A stretch of 64,000 nucleotides of DNA from Catenulispora pinisilvae. GTDB lineage: Bacteria > Actinomycetota > Actinomycetes > Streptomycetales > Catenulisporaceae. Below, one piece after another: positions 8,820 to 17,839 of the stretch (positions are counted from its first letter, which is position 1; each line of letters opens with the position of its first letter). The notes beneath the pieces were generated by a model. It did no database searches and had not been told where the DNA came from. It saw only the letters and a list, made by a program, of their open reading frames with translations. A program made the translations under genes and the position numbers. Where the stretch lies: positions 1 to 64,000 of the forward strand of contig NZ_JAAFZA010000027.1 of the NCBI RefSeq assembly GCF_015356865.1, in the 5' to 3' direction.

Positions 8820-10630
8820 CGGTCACCGTCCAAGGCGTCGGCGGCAGCTGCTGCGAGCCTTGCTATGCCGCGGATGTGATAGTCGGCGAACACTTCGCGC
8901 AAACCAAGACTCACGCCGAGGTTCTTCCGGATCCAGCTGATCAGCCGAAGCATGAACAGCGAGTCTCCGCCGAGTTCGAGCAGATCGTCGACCACGCCCA
9001 CCTCGTCCAGGCCGAGCAGCTCGGCCGCCGCCGAGGCCAGGCGCAGCTCCCGGTCATCGGCCGGAGGGACGAACTCGGTGGCCTGGTCGGGCCGGCGCCG
9101 CGGCGGCGCGGGCAGCGCGGCCACATCGATCTTCCGGTGCACGGTCATCGGCAACTCGTCGAGCCTGACCAGTACCGAGGGCACAAGGTGCGCCGGTAGT
9201 TCGGAGATCAGATGAGCCCGCAGCTCGACGAGGGTGACCGCAGCGGCGTCGGCGGCGACATACGCAGCGAGCCGCCGGTCGCCGGAGTCGTCGGTCTGGA
9301 CGGTCACGGTGGCCTGACGCACGGCGGGGTGCCGGCCGAGAGCCGTCTCGATCTCGCCCGGCTCCACTCGGTATCCGCGGACTTTGACCTGATAGTCGCC
9401 GCGCCCCAGGAACTGCAGTCGGCCGTCCGGGAGGCGCCGGACGCGGTCACCGGTGCGGTAAAGCCTGGCCCCGGGCACGTCGGAGTACCGGTCGGCGACG
9501 AATCGTTCGGCGGTCGCGTCGGGCCGGCCCAGGTAGCCTCGCGCCAGGGACAGCCCTCCGACCAGTAGCTCGCCCTCGTCTCCCGCGGCCACCGGGTCGA
9601 GCCGTTCATCCACGATGTGGATGGTGGTGTTGATGATGGCGTCGCCGATGGGGAGGATGCCGTCTTCAGGCATCTGTTTGTCCGCGGGTTGCCAGTACGT
9701 CGCGGTCGCGGTCGTCTCCGTCGGACCATAGACGTGGACCAAGCCGACCCTGAACCGGTCCCAGTTCCTCACCATCTCGGGCAGGGGCCGGTCGCCGCCC
9801 ATGATGATGAGTTTGAGCGAAGACGGAAGCGCCTCGCCGGTATCTGTCAGGTGACGGACCAGCAGATGCCAGTGTGCGGTCTGCATTTCCACGAGGGTCA
9901 CGTGCCGCGATTCGATGTAATCCAGCAGGGCGTGAATCGGCGACAACGCCGCGCGATCGGCAGGAAAGACACACGTCGCTCCCTTGACCAGCGGTGGAAA
10001 AAGCTCTTCGAGCGATGCGGAGAAGGCCGCAGCCGCCAGCATCAGATACCGGTCACCCTGATCCATGGCGAATTCGTCGCTCGCCGCGGCGGCCAGGTTC
10101 GCCAGGCCCAGATGCGTGAGCATGACGCCCTTGGGCTGTCCGGTCGAACCCGACGTGTAGATCACGCATGCCACGTCATCCGGCCCGGGGGTCTGGACGT
10201 TCGGCGCTTTGTCCGATCGCCCTCGGTCCGGGGACAGCGTGGGAACGTCGACAGCGGGAATCGGGCCGGGGGACGTATCGGTGATCAGCAGCCTGATTTC
10301 CGAATTCTCGGCCAGGAATTCTTGCCGGCGCCGGGGATACTCCACGTCGATCGGCACGTACGCCGCGCCCGCTATGAGCACCCCCAGGACCGCCACCAGC
10401 AGGTCTGTCGAGTGCCGCATCATCACGCCGACCCGGTCCTCAGGGCGCACACCGGATTCGACCAGTCGCCCGGCCAGATGCCAGGCCTCGGCACGCAATT
10501 CCTGGTATGTCAGGGTGCGCTGTGGATCCTCAGCCGCCCGCGACCCAGGCGTGTTGAGTGCCGCGTCGTCGAGCAGCTCAGGCACCAGCGTCACAGTGGT
10601 CTGTGATCCCGTCGCGAAGCCGGTCGTCAT
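8816..10630 (-). CDS. NRPS A-T didomain with Ser at position 235
   Basis: Adenylation plus carrier protein of 604 aa without a condensation domain, so probably the chain-starting unit or a monomer-activation line. A3 is IYTSGSTGQPKG near 157-168; the carrier Ser is about residue 557 in GGDSL. The A4 motif reads FSASLEE (203-209) where amino-acid-activating domains have FDxxxxE. The Asp that binds the alpha-amino group is therefore Ser. By-eye code: S-A-E-E-I-G-V-A-T. Loss of Asp235 is typical of domains that use hydroxy, keto, aryl or beta-amino acids. The adjacent 2-hydroxyacid dehydrogenase fits a keto or hydroxy acid, but this is inference. Overlaps its neighbours on both sides by ATGA. 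Confidence 0.88.
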   Translation of the reverse strand: MTTGFATGSQTTVTLVPELLDDAALNTPGSRAAEDPQRTLTYQELRAEAWHLAGRLVESGVRPEDRVGVMMRHSTDLLVAVLGVLIAGAAYVPIDVEYPRRRQEFLAENSEIRLLITDTSPGPIPAVDVPTLSPDRGRSDKAPNVQTPGPDDVACVIYTSGSTGQPKGVMLTHLGLANLAAAASDEFAMDQGDRYLMLAAAAFSASLEELFPPLVKGATCVFPADRAALSPIHALLDYIESRHVTLVEMQTAHWHLLVRHLTDTGEALPSSLKLIIMGGDRPLPEMVRNWDRFRVGLVHVYGPTETTATATYWQPADKQMPEDGILPIGDAIINTTIHIVDERLDPVAAGDEGELLVGGLSLARGYLGRPDATAERFVADRYSDVPGARLYRTGDRVRRLPDGRLQFLGRGDYQVKVRGYRVEPGEIETALGRHPAVRQATVTVQTDDSGDRRLAAYVAADAAAVTLVELRAHLISELPAHLVPSVLVRLDELPMTVHRKIDVAALPAPPRRRPDQATEFVPPADDRELRLASAAAELLGLDEVGVVDDLLELGGDSLFMLRLISWIRKNLGVSLGLREVFADYHIRGIARLAAAAADALDGDR

Positions 10631-11835
10631 GCCGAAACCTCCTGCGCGACCGCCAGTGTTGCGCCCTCTTGCAGGTCAACGATCGGCCGGAGGTCGGATC
10701 GCAGCACTTCGAGGGCGGGCACGACGCCGCTGCCGGACGCGGCTGCAACTCCGAAGGCGGGCAGGACCGCCTCGATCGCGGCCAAGGCCGCGACAATATC
10801 CAGCGGGTCCATATGCCCACAGTGGCCGAGCCTGATGACCTGATCGGTCAGATCACCGTTGCCCGCTGTCAGCTGCACCCCAGTGTTGTCGGCAACGGCT
10901 TGGACGACGTGCCCGGCCGACACATCGGCCGGGCAGTACGCCGCCGTCACGATGGCGTTGCGGTCCGATTCGGGCGTCAGCAGCGAGAGCCCCATCCCTT
11001 GCAACCCGGCCCGCGCCATGCGGCCCAGCAGCACGTGCCGTCGTACGCGCGCCGCCATACCTTCGTCGAGCAACAGGTCCAAAGCCGCGGCGAGCTGTAG
11101 CAAGGTCCCGATCGCCGGAGTCCACGGGGTTCGCGGTACAGGCTGTCGGAGCGCGTCGCGGGTCGTCGTCCAGTCGAAGTAGTACCTCGGCATCCTGGCG
11201 GTGGTGTGGCGCCGCCAAGCCCGCTCGCTGACTGAGGCGAACGAGATCCCCGGCGGCGCCATCAACGCCTTCTGCGACCCGCCGATGACGACGTCCAGCC
11301 CCCACTCGTCTGCTCGCAGTTCACACCCCCCGACGCCGGAGGCCGAGTCCACGATGGTCAGCACATTCGCGGCGGCCCGGCCCAGCTCGCGTAGATCGGT
11401 GACAACTCCGGTCGAGGTCTCGCAGTGCACCACGATGACCGCGACGATCGCGGGGTCCGCCACCAGGCGAGCGGTCACGTCGGCGGCGTCGGCCGATCGC
11501 CCCCATCCGACGGCCAGCTCGACGACCTCGAGTCCGAACGCCCGGCACATCTGGACCCAGCGCTCGCCGAACGCGCCGTTGTTGACGACCAGGACTTTGT
11601 CACCGGGCGAGAACAGGTTCTGCACTGCGCCTTCGAAGGCGCCGGTCGTACTCGAGGTGAACACGAGTACGTCCGACGCGGTGCCGAGGACCTGCCGGAG
11701 TCCGTCGACGACATGCGCGAAGGTGAGCGCGAACCCCGGGGTGCGCTCGTCCACCATCGGATGGGCTCCCGCTGCTGAGACCTGCGGCGGTAGCGGGGTG
11801 GGGCCGGGTACCATCAAGCGTTCTCGATAGAGCAC
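10627..11835 (-). CDS. class V aminotransferase (AGXT/SerC-like)
   Basis: PLP enzyme of about 402 aa in the alanine/serine-glyoxylate aminotransferase family. The N-terminus MVPGPTPLPP is typical, the cofactor-binding Asp-Ser lies in IVDSASGVGG, and the PLP lysine is in GGSQKALMAPPG. The open frame runs further upstream, into the MFS gene, but GTG at 11835 follows the purine-rich GAGGGAAGAAAC and begins where family homology begins. The stop overlaps the A-T start by ATGA. It likely interconverts a keto acid and an amino acid for the peptide together with the 2-hydroxyacid dehydrogenase; whether it uses glyoxylate is unknown. Confidence 0.82.
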   Translation of the reverse strand: MLYRERLMVPGPTPLPPQVSAAGAHPMVDERTPGFALTFAHVVDGLRQVLGTASDVLVFTSSTTGAFEGAVQNLFSPGDKVLVVNNGAFGERWVQMCRAFGLEVVELAVGWGRSADAADVTARLVADPAIVAVIVVHCETSTGVVTDLRELGRAAANVLTIVDSASGVGGCELRADEWGLDVVIGGSQKALMAPPGISFASVSERAWRRHTTARMPRYYFDWTTTRDALRQPVPRTPWTPAIGTLLQLAAALDLLLDEGMAARVRRHVLLGRMARAGLQGMGLSLLTPESDRNAIVTAAYCPADVSAGHVVQAVADNTGVQLTAGNGDLTDQVIRLGHCGHMDPLDIVAALAAIEAVLPAFGVAAASGSGVVPALEVLRSDLRPIVDLQEGATLAVAQEVSA

Positions 11836-11866
11836 GTTTCTTCCCTCGTGAATCCGTTGCGCCGGC

Positions 11867-13219
11867 TCAGCCGGCGGAAGCGTCGCCAAGCGGTGTGACA
11901 GGGTGCGCGGCGGGAACCGTGGTTGACTGTGGTTGTGATTCGCCGTCTTCGCCTTCCTCGTCCAGATCGGGTTGACGTGCGGTGGAAATGAATCCTGCGA
12001 ACAATGCAGACCCGGTAGCCGCGACAACCGCGCACGCGATCAGCAATCCGCGTACGCCGAACGCCAGGCCGAGCGGGCCGGCCAAGGCATACCCGACGGG
12101 CTGGCCGACTTCGGAGGCGACCAGATCGAAGGCGGCGACGCGGCCCAGGACCTCACCGGGTACCGCCTTTTGCATCGTGGTCTGGAACACCACACCTTGA
12201 AGGCCCATCGCGCAACCACTGAACACCGCAGCGATCGCCACGGCGGCCAAAGGCGCCTTCAACCCCAGTGTCAGAGCCTCGGCGACCATCAGTGGTGGCA
12301 ACCATGCGATGAAGACCACCGGCCGGCGCACGTTCAGCCGCCCGGCCAGGAACTGAGACCCGACGATCCCTACGGTCAGACAGGTGCTGATCAACCCCCA
12401 GGCCTTCGCTCCGCCCAGGTGTTGTTTCGCCACTGTCGGTCCGAGGACAGCCAATGGCGCCAACAGAACCAGGGAGAACAACGTCCACTGCACGGTCAGC
12501 AGCCACAGCCAGCGCCGCAGGCGGAACTCCTGCCAGCCCTGGCGCAGTTGGGCGCCGATTCCCCCGGGCATCTCCGGCTCGTCTTCGGCGGAGGCAGCGG
12601 GGATGCGGGCCAGGACCAGGCACACCGTGGTGCCGACCATGAGCGCGGCGTCAGCCAGGAACGCCGTGCCGGGGCCGAAAGCCGAGACGAGCACACCGGC
12701 CAGCGCCGGGGCGACCGTCCAGGTCATGGATGAGAAGCTGCCGATCAGACCATTGGCCTCACCTAGGTCGTCGGGGGCCACGACGTCGGGCACGATTGCC
12801 GTGCTCGTCGGGCTGAACAGGGCGTCGGCACCGCCGTAGACGACGGCCACGACGAAGAACCAGGGCAGCGAGGCGACTCCCGTCAACAGGGCGGCCGCCA
12901 ACGCGCCGGCGGCCGCCAGCCTGGTCAGGGCCGAAGCCATCAGGACCCGGGTCCTCGGCAACCGATCGGCGGCTACCCCGGCGAACAGCGACAGGGACAG
13001 CGAAGTCGCCGCTTGGACTGCCAGCACCGCGCCGAGATCATCCGGTGAGCCGGTGACCTTCAATACTCCGAAGCTTTCCGCCACTGGTAGAAAGCCATTC
13101 GCCATGCCCGAGCCCAGCAGCGCGCCGAAGACGTATCGGAACTGCCTTTCAGCTAGCAGTCTGCGGCGTACTCCGCGGCGCCGCGACGAGGAGGATTCGG
13201 ATTCCTGGAGAGCATCCAC
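11867..13219 (-). CDS. MFS-type exporter
   Basis: Integral membrane protein of 450 aa with about 12 hydrophobic segments and the loop between helices 2 and 3 (GVAADRLPRTR) usual for drug-proton antiporters of the MFS, resembling the enterobactin exporter-like group. The C-terminal ~40 residues are acidic and disordered. It sits inside the NRPS operon, so export of the product or self-resistance is the natural role. It ends 31 bp before the aminotransferase start. Confidence 0.85.
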   Translation of the reverse strand: MDALQESESSSSRRRGVRRRLLAERQFRYVFGALLGSGMANGFLPVAESFGVLKVTGSPDDLGAVLAVQAATSLSLSLFAGVAADRLPRTRVLMASALTRLAAAGALAAALLTGVASLPWFFVVAVVYGGADALFSPTSTAIVPDVVAPDDLGEANGLIGSFSSMTWTVAPALAGVLVSAFGPGTAFLADAALMVGTTVCLVLARIPAASAEDEPEMPGGIGAQLRQGWQEFRLRRWLWLLTVQWTLFSLVLLAPLAVLGPTVAKQHLGGAKAWGLISTCLTVGIVGSQFLAGRLNVRRPVVFIAWLPPLMVAEALTLGLKAPLAAVAIAAVFSGCAMGLQGVVFQTTMQKAVPGEVLGRVAAFDLVASEVGQPVGYALAGPLGLAFGVRGLLIACAVVAATGSALFAGFISTARQPDLDEEGEDGESQPQSTTVPAAHPVTPLGDASAG

Positions 13220-13263
13220 TGCCGACTCCCTGGTAGTCGAGAACTGTCAACGAAACCTAATTC

Positions 13264-13491
13264 TCAAGCCTGTTTCTTGATCACATCTCCCTTTGCCTGA
13301 ATCAATGACAGCGGACGCATGTCCGTCCAGTTGTCGCGGACGTAGTCGAGGCACGCGGCCCGGTCGGCAGCGCCGAAGGCCCTGTCCCAGCCGACGGGCA
13401 CGGTGATCGACGCCGGCCACAGCGAATGCTGTCCCTCGACGTTCACCAGCACTATGAACTCGGCGTCCTGATCCTCGAACGGATTCACCAT
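13264..13491 (-). CDS. MbtH-like protein
   Basis: Small protein of 75 aa with the family signature in order: NPFED near the start, HSLWPA, PVGW and NWTDMRPLS near the end. MbtH proteins bind A domains and are often needed for their folding or activity. Placed directly after the C-A-T-reductase gene, it can serve any of the four complete A domains here. The interrupted A domain is a good candidate, since its characterised relative TioN depends on an MbtH partner. Confidence 0.95.
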   Translation of the reverse strand: MVNPFEDQDAEFIVLVNVEGQHSLWPASITVPVGWDRAFGAADRAACLDYVRDNWTDMRPLSLIQAKGDVIKKQA

Positions 13492-13534
13492 CGACTTGCT
13501 CCTCTTCGGTGTGGGGGACGGCGCTCAGGCTGAA

Positions 13535-16500
13535 TCACGCGACCGGACGCCGATCGAGATCCCGCAGCACTGCGCGCAGATAGGTCAGTAGGGCCTGATC
13601 GGTCACATGAGCGCCTTCGACGGACCGGCCGAACAAAGCCGGATCGGCATACGGGACCGGCTCTGCTCCGCCGTTCTCAACGCCTGGATCCTCGACGTCG
13701 ACGGCGGTGAGAATCACCTCGTTCTCCGCGGAGCCGCTCTGGCGTACCAGCTCAGCCCATTGCGCTGGGGGGACTATCTGGGTCCCCAGCTTGGCGGCAC
13801 ACATGCCGATGACGCTCTTCCAAGAGCTGTACTCATCGGTCAGGACGGTGTGCGGACCGCAATCCGGGTCGCTCAGTGTCGTTTCCACCACCAGGCGCGC
13901 AGCGGTGTCGACGGGGATCCACATCTCCTGGAATTCGGTGTCCGGCGCGGAACCCATCGCCATCGCCAGGCGCATCAGCCGGAGCACGGCGTCGCGGGGG
14001 TTGCCGAGACCTGTGCTGGTGTCGAGGAACAGGCGCGGCATTCGGAAGATCGATCCTTGATAGCCTCTGTCCCGAACCGCGAGGACGACCCGCTCGGCCA
14101 TTTCCTTGCTGAGCACGTAGCCGTTGCCGTCTACGTTGCGAGGTACGGCGTCAGTCGAGATCAGATGCAGCGGCTTGGCCCGGCCGCGCGCTGCCAATCG
14201 GACGAGTTCCCTGGTGCTGCCCAGGTTCGTGGCTGAGAGGCTGCCGTAAGGCAGCACGAGGTTCACCGCGGCGCCGTTGTGGTAGATGCTGGTGACGGCC
14301 GCGCCGAGCTCGGCGAAGTCCGCTTCGCTCAGTCCCATCATCGGCTTGGACAAGTCGCCGGCGACAACGTCAACCCGTTGTTCGAAGTCGGGCGTCATAC
14401 GGTTGAAGTGCTTCATCCGCTCCCTGAGACGCTCCAGGCCTTGCCCTGCGTCTGCCGCCCGTACCAGGCAGCGAATCCGGCCGTCGGTCTTCTGCAGCAG
14501 TTCGTAGAGGAGGAACACGCCGAGATACCCTGTCGCGCCGGTGAGCAGGATGTCGGAGGTCTGGTCGCCGGCCGAGGGCGCGGGCGGTTCACCGATCTCC
14601 CCGAGAAGCGCGGACAGGGCATCCTCGGCTGCGTCGACCTGTTCCGAGACGCTCGCCGAGGATGGCAGCCGGGCCTTCTCGCCGCCGGCTTCCAACGCGG
14701 CCGCGAGTTGCGCCACTGATGGGTTCCCGAAGACCATGTCGACCGCGACCCAGTCTCCGAACATCTTCCGCAGCCGGAAGACCAGCCGGGCGGCGAGCAG
14801 CGAGTGTCCGCCGAGATCGAAGAAGTCCGCCTCGACGCCTACCTCCGGCAGTCCGAGCAATTCAGCGAACACCGCGCAGATCTTCTCTTCGTAGGGGGTG
14901 CGTGGCGGTGTTCCGTCCGCGACGGCGACGCGGCTCAGGTCGGGCTCCGGCAGCGCGGAGCGGTCGAGCTTGCCGTTGGGTGTCGTCGGAAGCCGGGTGA
15001 GAACCACGAACGCGGACGGGATCATGTAACGCGGTAGCAGGCCGCTGACATATGAGCGCAGATCGGCGATGAAGATGTCGCCGGTGTGCGAGGGCACCAC
15101 GTAGGCGACCAACAAGCGGTCTCCGTTGTGATCCGTGTGCGCTGTGACCGCGACCTGGCCCACGTCGGGATGGCGGGCCAGGACGGCTTCGACTTCCGCG
15201 GGCTCGACCCGATGACCGCGTATCTTCATCTGGTCGTCGGCGCGGCTCAGGAACTCCAGTTGCCCGCCGCGCAGTCGGCGAACGAGATCTCCGGTGCGGT
15301 ACATCCGCGTGCCGGCGCTTCCGTACGGGTTGGCCACGAAGCGCTGCGCCGTAAGTGCGCCGTCACCGCGATAGCCTCGCGCCACACCCGCGCCGGCGAT
15401 GTACAGCTCGCCGGGCACGCCGAGCGGCACCGGTCGCAGCCGGCCATCGAGCACGTAGACCTGGGTGTTCCAGATCGGCGTGCCGATGGGGACGGGACCG
15501 CTGTCCAGTTCCGGCCCCGACGGCAGCCGGTGGAACAGTGACTCGACGGTGGTCTCAGTCGGTCCGTAGCCGTTGAAGATCTGCACGTCGGGGTGCTGCC
15601 GCTTCCACGGCGCCAGTGCCGCGCCGATCAGCTGCTCCCCGCACAGCAGTAGCTGCCTGCGCGGCAGGAAGTCCGGGCCGAGCTCCGAGACCAGGGGCAG
15701 GTGGCTCGGCGTGACCTTGAGGAACGTGGGGGGACCCGCCATCGCGGCGGTATCCGGATCGGCGTCGATGTCCAGCGCTTTCAGACGCACCTCCCCACCC
15801 GCGACCAGCGGGGTGAACAATGTCGTCAGTGTGAAGTCGAAGGAGATGGAGGAGTGAGTGATCACCGATCCGGTCACCGCGGAGAACGTGTCGGCCGACC
15901 ACAGTAGGTAGTTGGTCAGGTTGCGGTGTTCCACGGCCACCGCTTTCGCGTCGCCGGTGGAGCCGGAGGTGAACATGATGTAAGCGGTGTCGCCGGGGCG
16001 GATCGTCGCGCGTTCCGCCGCGGAGAGGTCTGCGCAAGCAAGCCGGCCGACAGCGTCGGCGACGCCCGGGTCGTCCATGAGGATGCGGGGGACTCCCGAT
16101 CCTTCGGCCGCCGGGCACACGGCGTCGGTGATCAGCACCAGCGGTCGGGCCGCGTCGAGCATGAAGTCGATCCGCTCGACGGGATAGGTCGGGTCGATCG
16201 GCAGATATGCCGCCCCGGCCTTCAAGGCGGCGAGCAGGGCGACGACGAGATGCTCGGAGTTGCCCAGCGCCACCGCGATCACGCTGTCCGGGGCAGCCCC
16301 ACAGGCCAGGAGATACCGGGCGAGTTCGTTGGCCCGGGCATTGAGCTCGCGATAGGTGAGTTCTGTGGTGCCACATCTGACCGCGACCGCGTCCGGTACC
16401 GTTGTCGCCTGTGCTTCGAAGAGTTCGGGCAGTGTGGTATCGGGAACTGCGACCTCAGTACGGTTGCAGCCGTCCAGCAGCTCGCTCCGCTCTTCGTCGC

Positions 16501-17827
16501 CGAGCACGTCCATTGTGCCGATCACCGCGTCCGGATCGGCGGCGACGGCGGCCAGGACTCGTTCGAACCCGCGCGCGATGCTCTGCGCCGTCTCGCGATC
16601 AAACAGATCGAACTGGTACTCCAGGAGCCCTTCGACGCCGGCCGGTTCGCCGTCCGGGCCGAAATGTTCCGTGAGACTGAGATAGAGATCGAAGCGGGTG
16701 CTGCCGGTCTCGATCTCCACCGGGGTCTGCTCCAAGCCGTCCATGGCCAGGTCGAAATCAGCGCTGTTCTGCAGCGCGAGCATGACTTGGAACAGTGGAT
16801 GGCGAGAGCGGGAGCGAGTCGGGTTCAACGCCTCGACCAACAGATCGAAAGGGGTGTCCTGGTTGTCGAACGCTTCGAAGTCCGCGGCCTGGACCCGCTT
16901 GACCAGCTCCAGGAAGCCGGGGTCGCCGGAGATGTCGGTGCGCAGCACCACCGGGTTGACGAAGAAGCCGACCAAGTCAGTCAAGGCCTCGTCCGTCCGA
17001 CCCGCCACCGGTGTCCCGATGGGGATGTCCGTTCCTGCCCCGAACCCGCCCAGAACTATCGCGAAGGCTGCTTGCAGCACCGCGAACATGGTCGCCTTTT
17101 GCTTACGGACCAGTGCTGTCAGCCGCGCATGCACAGCGGTGTCGACGGCGAAGGAGATGGTTCCACACGCGAAGTCGGATACCGGCTTGCGCGGCCGGTC
17201 GGCCGGAAGCTTGATCTCCTCGGGCATTCCGTCCAGGGCCGCACGCCAGTAATCCAACTGCCGCGTACCCAGGCCGTTCGGGTCGCCGTCGCCCAACAGG
17301 CTGCGCTGCCAGAGCACGTAGTCGGTGTACTGCACCGGCAGGGGCGGGAAATCAGGTGCCACACCTCGTCGGCGGGCGTTGTAGGCCTCAGCAACTTCCC
17401 GGGTGAGCGGGCCCATCGACCACCCGTCGCCGGCGATGTGGTGCATGGTGAGCAGAAGAACGCTTTCTTTCGCCTCGAGTTCCAGCAGCCAAGCGCGCAA
17501 CGGCAGGTCCAGGGACAGGTCGAACGGGTTGGCGCTCATCCGCTCCATGACCGCCTGCAGATTGGTCTCCGTGACGGACCGGTGTTCCAAGATCGACGGG
17601 ACCTCGGCCGGATCAAGGATGACCTGGCAGGGCCCTTTCTCGGTGTCGTGGTAGACCGTACGCAGCGTGTCGTGCCGCAGGACGACATCGCGAAGTGCTG
17701 CGTCAAGGGCTGTGCGGTCCAGGTCGCCGACCAGTCGTGAGGCGAACTGGATGAGGTAGAGGGAGCTGTCCGGGCTCATCTGCTGGATGAACCACATGCC
17801 TCGTTGCGCGTAAGAGAGAGGGAACAT
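13535..17827 (-). CDS. terminal NRPS module C-A-T-reductase
   Basis: Protein of 1430 aa with condensation, adenylation, carrier and C-terminal thioester reductase domains. The C active site is HHIAGDG (129-135). A3 reads [12 protein letters not shown]4 FDFTLTT, and the carrier motif is DLGGHSLL. By-eye code D-F-T-K-L-C-G-V-E matches no code I can name. The reductase domain (about 1075-1430) has the NAD(P)H motif TGATGYLG and the YxxxK pair in [10 protein letters not shown]. Such domains release the chain as an aldehyde, or as an alcohol after a second reduction, so this is the last module of the line. RBS AAAGGA precedes the ATG at 17827. Confidence 0.92.
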   Translation of the reverse strand: MFPLSYAQRGMWFIQQMSPDSSLYLIQFASRLVGDLDRTALDAALRDVVLRHDTLRTVYHDTEKGPCQVILDPAEVPSILEHRSVTETNLQAVMERMSANPFDLSLDLPLRAWLLELEAKESVLLLTMHHIAGDGWSMGPLTREVAEAYNARRRGVAPDFPPLPVQYTDYVLWQRSLLGDGDPNGLGTRQLDYWRAALDGMPEEIKLPADRPRKPVSDFACGTISFAVDTAVHARLTALVRKQKATMFAVLQAAFAIVLGGFGAGTDIPIGTPVAGRTDEALTDLVGFFVNPVVLRTDISGDPGFLELVKRVQAADFEAFDNQDTPFDLLVEALNPTRSRSRHPLFQVMLALQNSADFDLAMDGLEQTPVEIETGSTRFDLYLSLTEHFGPDGEPAGVEGLLEYQFDLFDRETAQSIARGFERVLAAVAADPDAVIGTMDVLGDEERSELLDGCNRTEVAVPDTTLPELFEAQATTVPDAVAVRCGTTELTYRELNARANELARYLLACGAAPDSVIAVALGNSEHLVVALLAALKAGAAYLPIDPTYPVERIDFMLDAARPLVLITDAVCPAAEGSGVPRILMDDPGVADAVGRLACADLSAAERATIRPGDTAYIMFTSGSTGDAKAVAVEHRNLTNYLLWSADTFSAVTGSVITHSSISFDFTLTTLFTPLVAGGEVRLKALDIDADPDTAAMAGPPTFLKVTPSHLPLVSELGPDFLPRRQLLLCGEQLIGAALAPWKRQHPDVQIFNGYGPTETTVESLFHRLPSGPELDSGPVPIGTPIWNTQVYVLDGRLRPVPLGVPGELYIAGAGVARGYRGDGALTAQRFVANPYGSAGTRMYRTGDLVRRLRGGQLEFLSRADDQMKIRGHRVEPAEVEAVLARHPDVGQVAVTAHTDHNGDRLLVAYVVPSHTGDIFIADLRSYVSGLLPRYMIPSAFVVLTRLPTTPNGKLDRSALPEPDLSRVAVADGTPPRTPYEEKICAVFAELLGLPEVGVEADFFDLGGHSLLAARLVFRLRKMFGDWVAVDMVFGNPSVAQLAAALEAGGEKARLPSSASVSEQVDAAEDALSALLGEIGEPPAPSAGDQTSDILLTGATGYLGVFLLYELLQKTDGRIRCLVRAADAGQGLERLRERMKHFNRMTPDFEQRVDVVAGDLSKPMMGLSEADFAELGAAVTSIYHNGAAVNLVLPYGSLSATNLGSTRELVRLAARGRAKPLHLISTDAVPRNVDGNGYVLSKEMAERVVLAVRDRGYQGSIFRMPRLFLDTSTGLGNPRDAVLRLMRLAMAMGSAPDTEFQEMWIPVDTAARLVVETTLSDPDCGPHTVLTDEYSSWKSVIGMCAAKLGTQIVPPAQWAELVRQSGSAENEVILTAVDVEDPGVENGGAEPVPYADPALFGRSVEGAHVTDQALLTYLRAVLRDLDRRPVA

Positions 17828-17839
17828 GAAAGTCCTTTC

